NCBI RefSeq assembly: GCF_007827815.1
Contig: NZ_VITH01000006.1
Location: 248,001 to 312,000, forward strand
Direction of reading: 5' to 3'
DNA from: Azospirillum brasilense
Lineage (GTDB): Bacteria; Pseudomonadota; Alphaproteobacteria; Azospirillales; Azospirillaceae
DNA length: 64,000 bases
Shown here: piece by piece, positions 48,428 through 56,921 of the stretch
Layout: each line of letters begins with the position of its first letter
Numbering within the stretch: position 1 is the stretch's first letter
The notes under the pieces: generated by a model
What the model was told of the DNA's origin: nothing
Databases searched by the model: none
What the model saw: the letters and a program-made list of their open reading frames with translations, nothing else
Program-made: the position numbers and the translations under genes

Positions 48428-48901
48428 TCAATGTGCGTCGAGTGACGTCCAGCCGCCGATATGGGCGTAAACGGAATCCCGCAGTTGCGCGATCTCGCGG
48501 TTGAGCTTTGCCAATGCGGCGGGTGACTCCCCGGAGGCGTGAAGCAATGTATCGCCCAGGCAACCGGCCTTGGAGCGCAGAGCGGCTCCCTTGGCCGTCA
48601 GCGACACGATCACCTGCCTTTCGTTGGTCGGGTTGCGCGTGCGATGGATCAGCTCCGCAGCCTCCAGGCGCTTGAGCAGAGGCGTCAGCGTGCTGGATTC
48701 AAGGGCAAGCTGCTGGGCGATGCTCCCCACCGTCTGTCCGTCTTCCCGCCACAGAATGTTGAGCACGAGATACTGCGGATAGGTGAGACCAAGGGCGTCC
48801 AGCAACGGTTTGTAGGCCCGCTGGATGGCGATACCGGCCGAGTAGATCGCGAAGCAGAGCTGCTCCTCCAATGGCACCGGCGGGTTGTTCTCATCCGACA
48901 T
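48428..48901 (-). CDS. OhrR-like MarR-family regulator
   Basis: A 157-residue MarR protein. The N-terminus LEEQLCFAIYSAGIAIQRAY matches OhrR, where the cysteine (here Cys17 or so) reacts with organic hydroperoxides. The DNA-binding part includes LTYPQYLVLNILWREDGQTV, QQLALESSTLTPLLKRLEAA and RTRNPTNERQVIVSLT. I start at the ATG at 48901, with GGGAG upstream; an upstream in-frame start would add 42 residues running through the operator. It faces a secreted alpha/beta hydrolase across two palindromes with TATCGCGATA. No Ohr peroxidase gene lies nearby, so the regulon differs from the textbook case. Confidence 0.9.
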   Translation of the reverse strand: MSDENNPPVPLEEQLCFAIYSAGIAIQRAYKPLLDALGLTYPQYLVLNILWREDGQTVGSIAQQLALESSTLTPLLKRLEAAELIHRTRNPTNERQVIVSLTAKGAALRSKAGCLGDTLLHASGESPAALAKLNREIAQLRDSVYAHIGGWTSLDAH

Positions 48902-48939
48902 AGGCTGGCTCCCTTCGCAACGCATCATCCAAAAATATA

Positions 48940-49011
48940 TATCGCGATAAATTTCTCTGGACAAGGCAGCCCTTCGGCGATACAAACAGTTATCGCGATA
49001 ACAGTTATCGC
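48940..49011. promoter_or_regulatory. Divergent MarR operators with TATCGCGATA cores
   Basis: TATCGCGATA occurs at 48940-48949, and as TTATCGCGATAA at 48990-49001. A further half-site TTATCGC follows within 49003-49011, giving a direct repeat of ACAGTTATCGC. One site faces the regulator gene and one the hydrolase gene, consistent with control of both. Confidence 0.7.
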
Positions 49012-49029
49012 CATTGAGCGGAGGCAAAC

Positions 49030-49824
49030 ATGAAAAACACGCTTCAGTCCCTGATCCTGGCCGCTTCGGTCGTCACGCTGCCGCTGTCGGTGTCGCAGGC
49101 GCAGACGATCAGCCATTCCGCCGATCAGGCGGCCGTTAAGAACATCGTCCTCGTTCATGGCGCCTTTGCCGACGGATCGGGATGGCGGAAGGTCTATGAG
49201 GATCTGACCACCCGTGGCTACCGGGTCACGATCGTCCAGAATCCGCTCACCTCTTTCGACGACGATGTGGCGGCCACACGGCGCGCGCTCGATAGGCAGG
49301 ATGGTCCCGCCATTCTGGTCGGCCACAGCTGGGGCGGCACGGTCATCACCGAAGCCGGCGTCCATCCGACGGTGCGTGGGCTGGTCTATGTGTCGGCCCT
49401 GTCGCCCGACGCCGGCGAGACCACGGCTCAGCAATATGGCGGCTACACGACACCGCCCGAGTTCGTCATCGAGACGAGCAAGGACGGCTTCGGCTTCATC
49501 AAGCCCGACAATTTCGCCGCCGGCTTCGCGGCGGATGCGACGAAGGCCGATGCCGATTTCCTGAAGGCGTCGCAGGTTCCGATCAATATGGCGAGCTTCA
49601 GCGTGAAGCTCCAGCATGCCGCCTGGCGGACCAAGCCCAGCTGGGCGGTGATCGCGACGGAGGACAAGGCGTTCGATCAGCGGATGCTCCAGGACATGGC
49701 GAAACGCATCGGTGCGAAGGTCACGAACGTCCCGGCCAGCCATGCCGTCTACTTCACGCAGTCGGACGTCGTCGCAAAGGTGATCGACGAAGCGGCCCAA
49801 CAGTCGGGCGCGGCGTCGCCCTGA
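49030..49824 (+). CDS. Secreted alpha/beta hydrolase
   Basis: A 264-residue hydrolase with a signal peptide (MKNTLQSLILAASVVTLPLS, cleavage near VSQAQ). The core begins IVLVHGAFADGSGW (oxyanion region) and has the nucleophile in LVGHSWGGTVITEAG; the acid lies in VIATEDKAFD and the histidine in VPASHAVYFTQSD. It matches the pyrethroid-hydrolase/salicylate-esterase-like AB hydrolase group exported to the periplasm. It is divergent from the OhrR-like gene and has GGAGG before its ATG. The GMC oxidoreductase follows by 49 bp and may be co-transcribed. Confidence 0.92.
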   Translation: MKNTLQSLILAASVVTLPLSVSQAQTISHSADQAAVKNIVLVHGAFADGSGWRKVYEDLTTRGYRVTIVQNPLTSFDDDVAATRRALDRQDGPAILVGHSWGGTVITEAGVHPTVRGLVYVSALSPDAGETTAQQYGGYTTPPEFVIETSKDGFGFIKPDNFAAGFAADATKADADFLKASQVPINMASFSVKLQHAAWRTKPSWAVIATEDKAFDQRMLQDMAKRIGAKVTNVPASHAVYFTQSDVVAKVIDEAAQQSGAASP

Positions 49825-49873
49825 TCCCCGGTCTCGTCAGACCACGCTCCCCGCTCACTGAAAGGTCCATGAC

Positions 49874-51487
49874 ATGAGCGAACCCACGTCCGAAGGCTCC
49901 GAGGAGTTCAACCGACGCGTCCGTGACAATCAGACGCAAAGACTCGCCAACCTCAAGTCTGCCTACGACTTCATCGTTTGTGGCGCCGGCGCATCGGGAT
50001 CCGTGATCGCGCGCCGCTTGGCCGACAACGCCGACTGCTCCGTGCTTCTCATCGAGGCGGGGGGCGGCGACGAGGATGAGGCGGTGCTGAATCCGGCATT
50101 GTGGCCCACGAATCTCGGCAGTCGGCGCGACTGGGGATTCCAGGCCGAGCCGAACCCGCATCTGGACGGCCGCGCGCTTCCCATGTCGATGGGCAAGGGG
50201 CTCGGCGGCGGGTCGAGCATCAATGTCATGGTCTGGGCGAGGGGCCATCGCGCCGACTGGGGTTATTTCGCAGAACAATCCGGCGATGCCGGCTGGGGCT
50301 ATGAGGCGGTTCTCGGCATCTACCGACGCATCGAGAACTGGCAGGGCGCGCCGGACCCGCAGTATCGCGGCGATTCCGGGCCGGTGTGGGTGCAGCCCCC
50401 GCAGGACCCGAGCCCGATCGCCGGCGCTCTGCTCGACGCGGCCGAGTCCCTCGGCATCCCGCGCTACGACAGCCCCAACGGCCGGATGATGGAAAGCGCG
50501 GGAGGTGTGGCCTACACCGACATGCTCGTGCGGGACGGACGGCGCAACTCGCTCTACCGCGCCTATGTCCATCCTGTGGCCGACCGACCGAACCTCACGA
50601 TCCTGACGGACACGCTCGTGCGCCGCGTGCTCCTCGACGGGACGACGGCAACCGGTGTCGAGGTCGAACGGGGCGGCGCGATCCGGTCGTTCATGGCGGG
50701 TTCGGAGGTCATCCTGTCCGCCGGCGCCATCAACACGCCCAAGCTGCTCATGCTGTCCGGAATCGGCGACCGGAGCCAGCTCGACCGGCACGGCATTCCG
50801 ATGGTGGGTTATCTGCCCGGCGTCGGCCGCGGCCTGCAGGATCATGTGTCGTTCGGCTGCACCTGGGAGTATCGGGAGCCGATCGCTCCACGCGCCAGCG
50901 GGAGCGAGGCGACCCTCTACTGGAAGAGCCGTCCCGACCTGGAGGCCCCGGACCTTCTGTTCTGCCAGGTCGAGTTCCCCGTTCCCAGCGAGCGCACGGC
51001 GGTGCGCGGCGTCCCCGATCATGGCTGGACGATGTTCGCAGGGTTGGCGCAGCCCCACAGTCGTGGCGAGGTGCGGCTGCGGTCGGCGGACCCGGCCGCA
51101 GCACCTCTGGTCGATCCCAACATGCTGTCCGATCCACGGGACCTGGAGACGGCCCGCGCCTGCGTGCGGCTGTGCCGCGAGATTGGAAACGCTGCGGCTT
51201 TCGCCCCCCATGTCCGGCGCGAGGCCATCCCCGGGGTGGGAGCGGCGATCGACGATCAATTCCTCCGCGACGCGGCGGTGACCTATTGGCACCAATGCGG
51301 GACGGCTCGGATGGGCATGGATGACCTGTCGGTCGTCGACGCGTCATTGGCGGTTCACGGCATCGACCGGCTGCGCGTCGCCGACGGCTCGATCCTCCCG
51401 AGGGTCACGACGGGCAACACGCAAGCGCCATGCGCGATCGTGGGCGAGCGCGCGGCTGACATCGTGCAGCGGCGGCACGGGTTGTAG
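49874..51487 (+). CDS. GMC-family FAD oxidoreductase (choline-dehydrogenase-like)
   Basis: A 537-residue flavoprotein. The FAD motif is YDFIVCGAGASGSVIARRLA near residue 34, followed by LLIEAGGGDEDE. GMC signature 1 is in MGKGLGGGSSINVMVWARGH and signature 2 in GAINTPKLLMLSGIGD. The catalytic histidine is in TYWHQCGTARMG, and the final motif TGNTQAPCAIVGERAADIV is present. It oxidises an alcohol. No signal peptide is seen. It follows the periplasmic hydrolase and probably shares its MarR-type control; an alcohol released by the hydrolase is a plausible substrate but unproven. Confidence 0.93.
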   Translation: MSEPTSEGSEEFNRRVRDNQTQRLANLKSAYDFIVCGAGASGSVIARRLADNADCSVLLIEAGGGDEDEAVLNPALWPTNLGSRRDWGFQAEPNPHLDGRALPMSMGKGLGGGSSINVMVWARGHRADWGYFAEQSGDAGWGYEAVLGIYRRIENWQGAPDPQYRGDSGPVWVQPPQDPSPIAGALLDAAESLGIPRYDSPNGRMMESAGGVAYTDMLVRDGRRNSLYRAYVHPVADRPNLTILTDTLVRRVLLDGTTATGVEVERGGAIRSFMAGSEVILSAGAINTPKLLMLSGIGDRSQLDRHGIPMVGYLPGVGRGLQDHVSFGCTWEYREPIAPRASGSEATLYWKSRPDLEAPDLLFCQVEFPVPSERTAVRGVPDHGWTMFAGLAQPHSRGEVRLRSADPAAAPLVDPNMLSDPRDLETARACVRLCREIGNAAAFAPHVRREAIPGVGAAIDDQFLRDAAVTYWHQCGTARMGMDDLSVVDASLAVHGIDRLRVADGSILPRVTTGNTQAPCAIVGERAADIVQRRHGL

Positions 51488-51678
51488 ACGCCTGTCATCA
51501 ACTCCCGCACCAGACGTTGCTTGCTAAACGTCCGACCGGTCGAGGGGTGGCCGACACACCGTGGACCGGTTTCAGTCGAAAATCACTGTCGTGCAGTGAG
51601 TCCAGTTCGGCCAGATCGTGGTGCCGGAGCGTCACATCGCCGTCGGCATCCCAGGGGGCCTCCAGGCCGCCGACCTGT

Positions 51679-52152
51679 TCAAGGCGGGGCCGGAGTTGCA
51701 GCAGGCGCTGTGACGCCGGCGCGGCACAGGTCCGCCAGCGCCCGGAACCCGGCGGCGAAGGTGTTCCGGCCGACCTGCTCGCGCAGCGTGGGCAGGTCCT
51801 CGGGCCGGCAGTCGAAGTCGGCCCACCATTCGCCGAAGGTCCGGTTTCCCTCCGTCACCTCGGTCAGGCGGAAGGTCGCGACGTAGTCGGTGAGCGGCAG
51901 CGGGGATTCGAGAATCGTGTAGGTGTAGGAGCGCTCGCGGTCGCTGAAGGACACCAGCTGTTCGCGCAGCCGGCCGCCGGGCGTAAGCCCGAAGTTGCGG
52001 ACGCAGCCGACCGTGTCGCTGCGCAGCCCGTCCTCGATGTGGCTGTCCGCGATGATGGGATGCCAAGCGTGGTGGCCGTTGAAATCCCGCGCCTTGTCCC
52101 AGACCTGCCCGACGGGCGCGTCGATGACGGCGCTGACATAGACCCGTGCCAT
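51679..52152 (-). CDS. SRPBCC-fold protein (polyketide cyclase/START-like)
   Basis: A 157-residue hydrophobic-pocket protein. Family marks: VSAVIDAPVGQVWDKARDFN, HAWHPIIADSHIEDGL, GCVRNFGLTPGGRLREQLVS and the C-terminal helix FAAGFRALADLCRAG. The SRPBCC fold binds a hydrophobic ligand. It is the last gene of the minus-strand group with the PEP-hydrolase-like and Tm-1-like genes, 13 bp after the first of these, so it probably belongs to the same transcription unit. A small-molecule ligand of that pathway is a reasonable inference. Confidence 0.85.
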   Translation of the reverse strand: MARVYVSAVIDAPVGQVWDKARDFNGHHAWHPIIADSHIEDGLRSDTVGCVRNFGLTPGGRLREQLVSFSDRERSYTYTILESPLPLTDYVATFRLTEVTEGNRTFGEWWADFDCRPEDLPTLREQVGRNTFAAGFRALADLCRAGVTAPAATPAPP

Positions 52153-52165
52153 GCGTTCCCCCCCT

Positions 52166-53002
52166 TCAGCGTTGCTTGGTGATGGCCTTGAAACGGCGCG
52201 TCTGCTCGGTCAGCGCGGTTTCCGTGGGCAGGCGTTCCATGCTGGACGCCCCGTAGAAGCCGTGACAGACGGTGCACGCGCCGAGAACGAAGGAGGCGTC
52301 CTCCGGCGTGGCGATCGGGCCGCCGTGGCACAGCACGATCACGTCCTTGCGCACCCGCAGGGCCGCCTCCGCCCAGGCGTCGATCTTCGGGACGCAATCC
52401 TTCAGCGACAGCGCCGTTTCCGCCCCGATGCTGCCGCCGGTGGTCAGGCCGAGGTGGCAGACGATGACGTCGGCCCCGGCCTCGGCCATCGCGACCGCCT
52501 CCCCTTCCGAGAAGACGTAGGGCGTGGTCAGCAGGTCCAGCTCATGAGCGGCGCGGATCATGTCCACCTCCAGCCCGTAGCCCATGCCGGTCTCCTCCAG
52601 GTTGGCCCGGAAGACGCCGTCGATCAGCCCGACGGTCGGGAAGTTCTGCACGCCGGAGAAGCCCAGATCGGCCAGCCGCCGCAGGAACTGGTCCTGGATC
52701 ATGAAGGGATCGGTGCCGTTGACGCCGGCCAGCACCGGGGTGTGCCGGACCACCGGCAGCACCTCGCGCGCCATGTCGACGACGATCTCGTTGGCGTTGC
52801 CGTAGGCGAGCAGCCCGGCCAGCGAGCCGCGCCCGGCCATGCGGTAGCGGCCGGAGTTGTAGATGACGATCAGGTCGATCCCGCCCGCCTCCTCGCATTT
52901 GGCGGACAGCCCGGTCCCGGCGCCGCCGCCGACGATGGGTTCGCCGCGGGCCATCATGCCGCGGAACCGGTCGAGGATTTGTTGACGGGGAATGCGGGGC
53001 AT
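52166..53002 (-). CDS. PEP-hydrolase-like TIM-barrel protein
   Basis: A 278-residue TIM-barrel protein of the family described as phosphoenolpyruvate hydrolase-like or TIM-barrel signal transduction protein. Family marks are [54 protein letters not shown], the [10 protein letters not shown] motif and [11 protein letters not shown], then [12 protein letters not shown]. It is 13 bp downstream of the Tm-1-like gene and 13 bp upstream of the SRPBCC gene. In plant Tm-1 this domain is fused behind the UPF0261 domain found in the neighbour; here the two halves are separate genes. Two paralogues lie nearby: one inside the regulator at 54357 and an eroded one at 56120. Biochemical role in bacteria is unknown to me. 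Confidence 0.88.
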   Translation of the reverse strand: MPRIPRQQILDRFRGMMARGEPIVGGGAGTGLSAKCEEAGGIDLIVIYNSGRYRMAGRGSLAGLLAYGNANEIVVDMAREVLPVVRHTPVLAGVNGTDPFMIQDQFLRRLADLGFSGVQNFPTVGLIDGVFRANLEETGMGYGLEVDMIRAAHELDLLTTPYVFSEGEAVAMAEAGADVIVCHLGLTTGGSIGAETALSLKDCVPKIDAWAEAALRVRKDVIVLCHGGPIATPEDASFVLGACTVCHGFYGASSMERLPTETALTEQTRRFKAITKQR

Positions 53003-53015
53003 CGTCGAAGGCTCC

Positions 53016-54251
53016 TTATGGCGTCGTGCCGTGGCCGGCCGCGGCGATGTCCCGGAAGGCCCGGACGAGCGCGGCGGCGAAGGCGGGGTCGTTGATGTTG
53101 TGGGGAAGGCGGATCAGCCGGCGCGCGTCCGTCTGCTCGACGGTGCGCTCCAGCGCGTCGAACAGCGCGGCGTCCGCCTCGGGATCGTGGAAGGGCTGGC
53201 CCGGCGCGTCGAGCACCGAGACGCCCCCTTCGGGGATGAGGAAGCGCACCGGCCCGGTGAAGGCGTTCAGCTTGCGGCCGATCCAGGCGCCCATCGCCCG
53301 GTTCTCCTCCGCCGTGGTGCGCATCAGCGTGACCTGCGGGTTGTGCACGTAGAACAGCCGGTCGCGGTAGCGGTCGGGCACGGTGTCGCGCGGGCCGAAA
53401 TTCACCATGTCCAGCGCGCCGCAGGACCCGACATAGGGGATGCCGGCCCGCGCGATGGCGTCCAGCCGCTCCTCCCCGGCGCTGAAGACGCCGCCCATCA
53501 GCAGGTCGCAGACCTCGGTGGTCGTCACGTCCAGCACGCCCGCCAGCAGACCCGAGGCGACGAGCTTCTCCATCGCCCGCCCGCCGGTGCCGGTGGCGTG
53601 GAAGACCAGGCAGTCGTAGGCGGGGTCGAGCGCCTGGGACAGCTGCGTGACGCAGGGCGTCGTCACGCCGAACATGGTGAGGCCCAGCGCCGGCTTGGTG
53701 TCCGTCTCGGGGATCGCGCGCGCCACCATGCCGGCCATGGCGTGGGCGGCGTTGCCCAGCACGCGGCGCGAAATCCGGTTCAGCCCGGCGACGTCGGTGA
53801 CCGAGGCCATCATGCAGAGGTCCGTCTCGCCGACGTAGGACGCGACGTTGCCCGAGGCGACCGTGGACACGATCAGCTTGGGCGTTCCCACGGGAAGCAC
53901 CCGCATGCCCGGCGCGATGATCGCCGTGCCGCCGGAGCCGCCCAGCCCGATCATGCCGGCGACGTCGGTGCGCCGTTCGACGAAGCGCCGGAACGCGTCG
54001 GCCATGCGCGACACGGCCAGCCCGCGGTCGTCGGTGCCCAGCACCGCTTCCGCCCCGTCGGGGTGGCAGGAGGCGACGTCCCGCGCCGAGACGTCGGCCG
54101 GGACGACCGGCGGGCGGGTACCCACATCGACCGTCACCGTGCGCAGCCCCTCCGCCGCGATCAGCCCCCGCACATAGTCCAACTCGATTCCCTTGGTGTC
54201 GTAGCAGCCGACGACATAGACCGTCGCCGCGCCTCGCTCCGCATCCGCCAT
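53016..54251 (-). CDS. Tm-1-like ATP-binding domain protein (UPF0261)
   Basis: A 411-residue protein of the UPF0261 family, whose best known member is the N-terminal half of tomato Tm-1, where it binds ATP and the viral helicase. Marks: [76 protein letters not shown] and [20 protein letters not shown] [18 protein letters not shown]. The ATG at 54251 has AGGAGG upstream. It is the first gene of a three-gene minus-strand unit with the PEP-hydrolase-like barrel and SRPBCC genes, and it faces the fused regulator. The gene pair reproduces the two domains of Tm-1. Bacterial function is not established. Confidence 0.9.
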   Translation of the reverse strand: MADAERGAATVYVVGCYDTKGIELDYVRGLIAAEGLRTVTVDVGTRPPVVPADVSARDVASCHPDGAEAVLGTDDRGLAVSRMADAFRRFVERRTDVAGMIGLGGSGGTAIIAPGMRVLPVGTPKLIVSTVASGNVASYVGETDLCMMASVTDVAGLNRISRRVLGNAAHAMAGMVARAIPETDTKPALGLTMFGVTTPCVTQLSQALDPAYDCLVFHATGTGGRAMEKLVASGLLAGVLDVTTTEVCDLLMGGVFSAGEERLDAIARAGIPYVGSCGALDMVNFGPRDTVPDRYRDRLFYVHNPQVTLMRTTAEENRAMGAWIGRKLNAFTGPVRFLIPEGGVSVLDAPGQPFHDPEADAALFDALERTVEQTDARRLIRLPHNINDPAFAAALVRAFRDIAAAGHGTTP

Positions 54252-54304
54252 GGTCGGGCCTCCTCCCATCGTCTTTTCCGGAAGTGTAGGCCGCCCGCCG
54301 GGAG

Positions 54305-54357
54305 TGCCAACCGGAGCGTTGCGGCGGAGCGGGTAATATTGGGTATAGTGGTTGGCA
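54305..54357. promoter_or_regulatory. Divergent promoter with TGCCAACC / GGTTGGCA inverted repeat
   Basis: TGCCAACC at 54305-54312 and GGTTGGCA at 54350-54357 form a perfect 8-bp inverted repeat with centres 45 bp apart, between the Tm-1-like gene and the regulator. TTGCGG and TATAGT could be -35 and -10 (spacing 19 bp) for the regulator. The -10 then ends only 7 bp before its ATG, which would give a leaderless mRNA. Confidence 0.4.
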
Positions 54358-56138
54358 TGACCCATCACCGGACTCAGCTGCTGGACGATCTGCGGCGAGC
54401 CTGCGCGGGCCGGCACACGCTGCTGGTCGGCGCCGCCATCGGCACCGGCCTCGCCGCCCGCGCGGCGGCGCGCGGCGGCGCCGACTTCCTGCTGGCGCTC
54501 GCCGCTGGGCGCTTCCGCACCATGGGGGCGTCGTCCATCGCCACCATGCTGGCGCTGCGCGACAGCAACGCCCTCGTCACCGATTTCGCCTGCTCGGAGA
54601 TCGTCGACGCGACGCCGATTCCGGTCTTCTTCGGCGCCTGCGCCTGGGGCCTCGCGGAGGAGGAGTTTTCCCCTTTCATGAATCGGCTGCGCGGCTGGGG
54701 CTTCGCCGGGGTGGTGAATTTCCCGACGGTGTCGCATGTCGACGGGCGCTTCCGCGAGGCGCTGGAGCGCACCGGCCTGGGCTTCGCGCGGGAGGTCCGC
54801 CTGCTGGAGGCGGCGCGGGCGGCCGGGATGGCGACCGTCGGCTATTTCCGCCGCCGGGAGGAGGCGCTGGCGCTCGCCCGGGCGGGGGTGGACGTCTATT
54901 GCTTCAACATCGGCTGGAACGCCGGCGGCGCCGTGGGCGTGCCCAGCGGGGAGTCGGTGCTGCAGGTCGGCAACCGTGCCCGCGGCCACATCAAGGCGAT
55001 CCGCACCGCCAACCCTGGCGCGCTGTGCGTGATCGAGGGCGGGCCGATCACCACTCCCCAGCACATGCACGAAGCTTGTCGCGAAGCGCGGGCCGACGGC
55101 TACATCGGCGGCTCGACCATCGACCGCCTGCCCTCGGAAAGCTCAATGGAGGAGATGACCGCCGCCTTCAAGCTGGTCTCCACCCTGCAGCGGCGCATCG
55201 ACCGGCTGGAACGCCGCCTCGATCAGACCGGCCAGGGGATGGGGCTGGTCGGCCGCACCGACGCGCTGGTGGAGGCGCGGGCGCGGCTGGAGCATCTCGG
55301 CGCCGACGGCGGGCCGGTGTGGGTCGCCGGGCCGGACGGCAGCGGTCGGTCGCTGGTGGCCACTCTGCTGCACGGGCGCGGGCCGCAGCGCCAACGCCCG
55401 CCGATGACCGTCGATGCCCGCCATCTGGACGGCGGGTGGCTGTTCGGAGCGGAGCCGGTGGAGGGCGGACGCCGCCGCCTCGGCTGGGTCGAGGCCGCCA
55501 ACGGGACGACGCTGGTGATCGAGAACGCGGAGAGCTTGCCTTCCGGCACGCAGGCCGAGCTTGCCGACTTCCTGGAGCGCGGCAGCTTCCGCCGCCAAGG
55601 CGGCCAGGACAACCTGCGCTCCAACGCGCGGATCATCCTGATCGGGACGGCGGGCCTGGAGGCCGCGGCCGGCGCCGGGACGCTCGTGCCCGACCTGGCC
55701 CGCCGCCTCGCCCGCCGCGGCATCGACCTGCCGCCGCTGAGCGATCGGCTGGACGACATTCCGCTGCTGGTCGAGCATTTCGCGGCGGCGCTGCGCCCGT
55801 CGGCGGGTCCCGTGCGCCTGTCGCCACGGGCGTTCCGGCTGCTCATCGCCCATGACTGGCCGGGCAACCTCCGCGAACTGCGCGCCGTGGTCGAGCAGGC
55901 GCTGGACGTCGGCGGCGACGTCATCGAGGCGGAAGCCCTGCCAGTTCTGGACGGCAAGCGCACGGGCCGTCCACGCCCCGACGCGCCCGGAGACCGGTCG
56001 CCCAAACAGTCGGAGCGGGACTGGATTCTCGACGGCCTGCGGCGGCACCGTTTCCGCCGGGGGGAGACGGCCCGCTTCCTCGGCCTGTCGCGCAAGACGC
56101 TCTACAACAAGATGCGGCACTACGGCCTGTTGGAGTGA
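54357..56138 (+). CDS. Fused PEP-hydrolase-like barrel / degenerate NtrC-type AAA+ / Fis HTH regulator
   Basis: A 593-residue regulator. Residues 1-273 are a PEP-hydrolase-like TIM barrel ([61 protein letters not shown]). A helical linker follows ([16 protein letters not shown]). Residues about 305-520 resemble the sigma-54 AAA+ domain: end motifs [18 protein letters not shown] and [16 protein letters not shown] are clear. The ATPase looks degenerate: Walker A is GPDGSGRS with Arg for Lys, Walker B is [11 protein letters not shown] with Glu-Asn for Asp-Glu, and no GAFTGA loop is seen. A Fis-type HTH ([20 protein letters not shown]) ends it. It faces the Tm-1-like operon, whose enzyme is its barrel paralogue. 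I infer that the barrel senses the enzyme's ligand. Confidence 0.88.
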   Translation: MTHHRTQLLDDLRRACAGRHTLLVGAAIGTGLAARAAARGGADFLLALAAGRFRTMGASSIATMLALRDSNALVTDFACSEIVDATPIPVFFGACAWGLAEEEFSPFMNRLRGWGFAGVVNFPTVSHVDGRFREALERTGLGFAREVRLLEAARAAGMATVGYFRRREEALALARAGVDVYCFNIGWNAGGAVGVPSGESVLQVGNRARGHIKAIRTANPGALCVIEGGPITTPQHMHEACREARADGYIGGSTIDRLPSESSMEEMTAAFKLVSTLQRRIDRLERRLDQTGQGMGLVGRTDALVEARARLEHLGADGGPVWVAGPDGSGRSLVATLLHGRGPQRQRPPMTVDARHLDGGWLFGAEPVEGGRRRLGWVEAANGTTLVIENAESLPSGTQAELADFLERGSFRRQGGQDNLRSNARIILIGTAGLEAAAGAGTLVPDLARRLARRGIDLPPLSDRLDDIPLLVEHFAAALRPSAGPVRLSPRAFRLLIAHDWPGNLRELRAVVEQALDVGGDVIEAEALPVLDGKRTGRPRPDAPGDRSPKQSERDWILDGLRRHRFRRGETARFLGLSRKTLYNKMRHYGLLE

Positions 56139-56818
56139 CCGGCGCCGGGCGGAAGCACCAGCCCATCGGCCGCCCGCCTCATGACATCATGATGGTCTTC
56201 GAAGCCGGCCGCTCGATAGAGGAGGACGGGACCGCCGCCCTCTCCGCGCAGGTCGGCGGCGACCGCGGCGGCGTTCGCGACCGCCTCGGCGTCGCGTGAC
56301 GGATCGCCGGTCGCGGCGCCCGGATGCACGACGAGGCGTCCCGCCCCCACCGCCCTCAGGCGATGGCCGATGTCCGCGTCGGCGGCGAAACCGGTGACGG
56401 CGAATCCCGCACGGGCGGCCTGCTCCAGGAACGACACCTCCCGCTCCGCGCCGAGCCCGACGCCGCGCAGCGTCTCGCCGGTTTCCCCATCGAACAGCGC
56501 GGTGGTGGGGAAGTTGGCGACCGCGCGCACCCCGAACCGGTGCAGGGTCTTCAGGAACGGACCCACCGGCCGGAAGGGGTCGACCGCCAGCACGCCGACG
56601 CACACGCCCTCCGGCGCGCCGTCCGGCAATTCGGCCAAGGCGGCGAGCAGCCGCCCGTTGCTGTCCTGGACGGGAAGCAGGGCCAGATACTCGGCGCGGT
56701 CCACCGGATGCCCGCCGAAGGCCGGGCAAAACAGCCGCTCATCGGACGTTTCCGCCGAGGGACGGAGCGCAGAAACGATTTGTACGTCGAACCGACCGTT
56801 TTTCCCCATTTTACCCAT
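56120..56818 (-). CDS. Eroded PEP-hydrolase-like barrel paralogue
   Basis: A 232-residue protein similar to the barrels at 52166 and 54357. It keeps the ANFPTTALFDG motif and the following LRGVGLGAEREVSFLEQAAR, which match [11 protein letters not shown] and [11 protein letters not shown] in the two others. It lacks the N-terminal GTGL motif, the GGP(I) loop and the GGST/GASS end motif, and it is about 45 residues shorter. The start is uncertain (56818 or 56809). Its 3' end overlaps the regulator's 3' end by 19 bp on the opposite strand. It may be a non-catalytic partner or a decaying copy. Confidence 0.7.
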   Translation of the reverse strand: MGKMGKNGRFDVQIVSALRPSAETSDERLFCPAFGGHPVDRAEYLALLPVQDSNGRLLAALAELPDGAPEGVCVGVLAVDPFRPVGPFLKTLHRFGVRAVANFPTTALFDGETGETLRGVGLGAEREVSFLEQAARAGFAVTGFAADADIGHRLRAVGAGRLVVHPGAATGDPSRDAEAVANAAAVAADLRGEGGGPVLLYRAAGFEDHHDVMRRAADGLVLPPGAGHSNRP

Positions 56819-56921
56819 GCCCCGGATCGCACGCCGTTGTGGAATCGACCATGGGGCGGGACGGTATGGCAACGGGTTTCGGTGAAGGCTCGCCGGGACG
56901 ACGCAAAATTGGGAGGAAGCG

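Noticed and set aside
51600..51713. A 37-codon plus-strand stretch after the GMC gene, reading VVPERHIAVGIPGGLQAADL near its middle
   Set aside because: It looks slightly protein-like and might be a gene remnant, but it has no start or ribosome site, overlaps the 3' end of the SRPBCC gene, and matches no family I recognise.
56867..56882. TGGCAACGGGTTTCGG as a sigma-54 promoter before the orphan binding protein
   Set aside because: The -24 half is good, but the -12 GC dinucleotide is reversed (TTCG instead of TTGC). Not enough to call.
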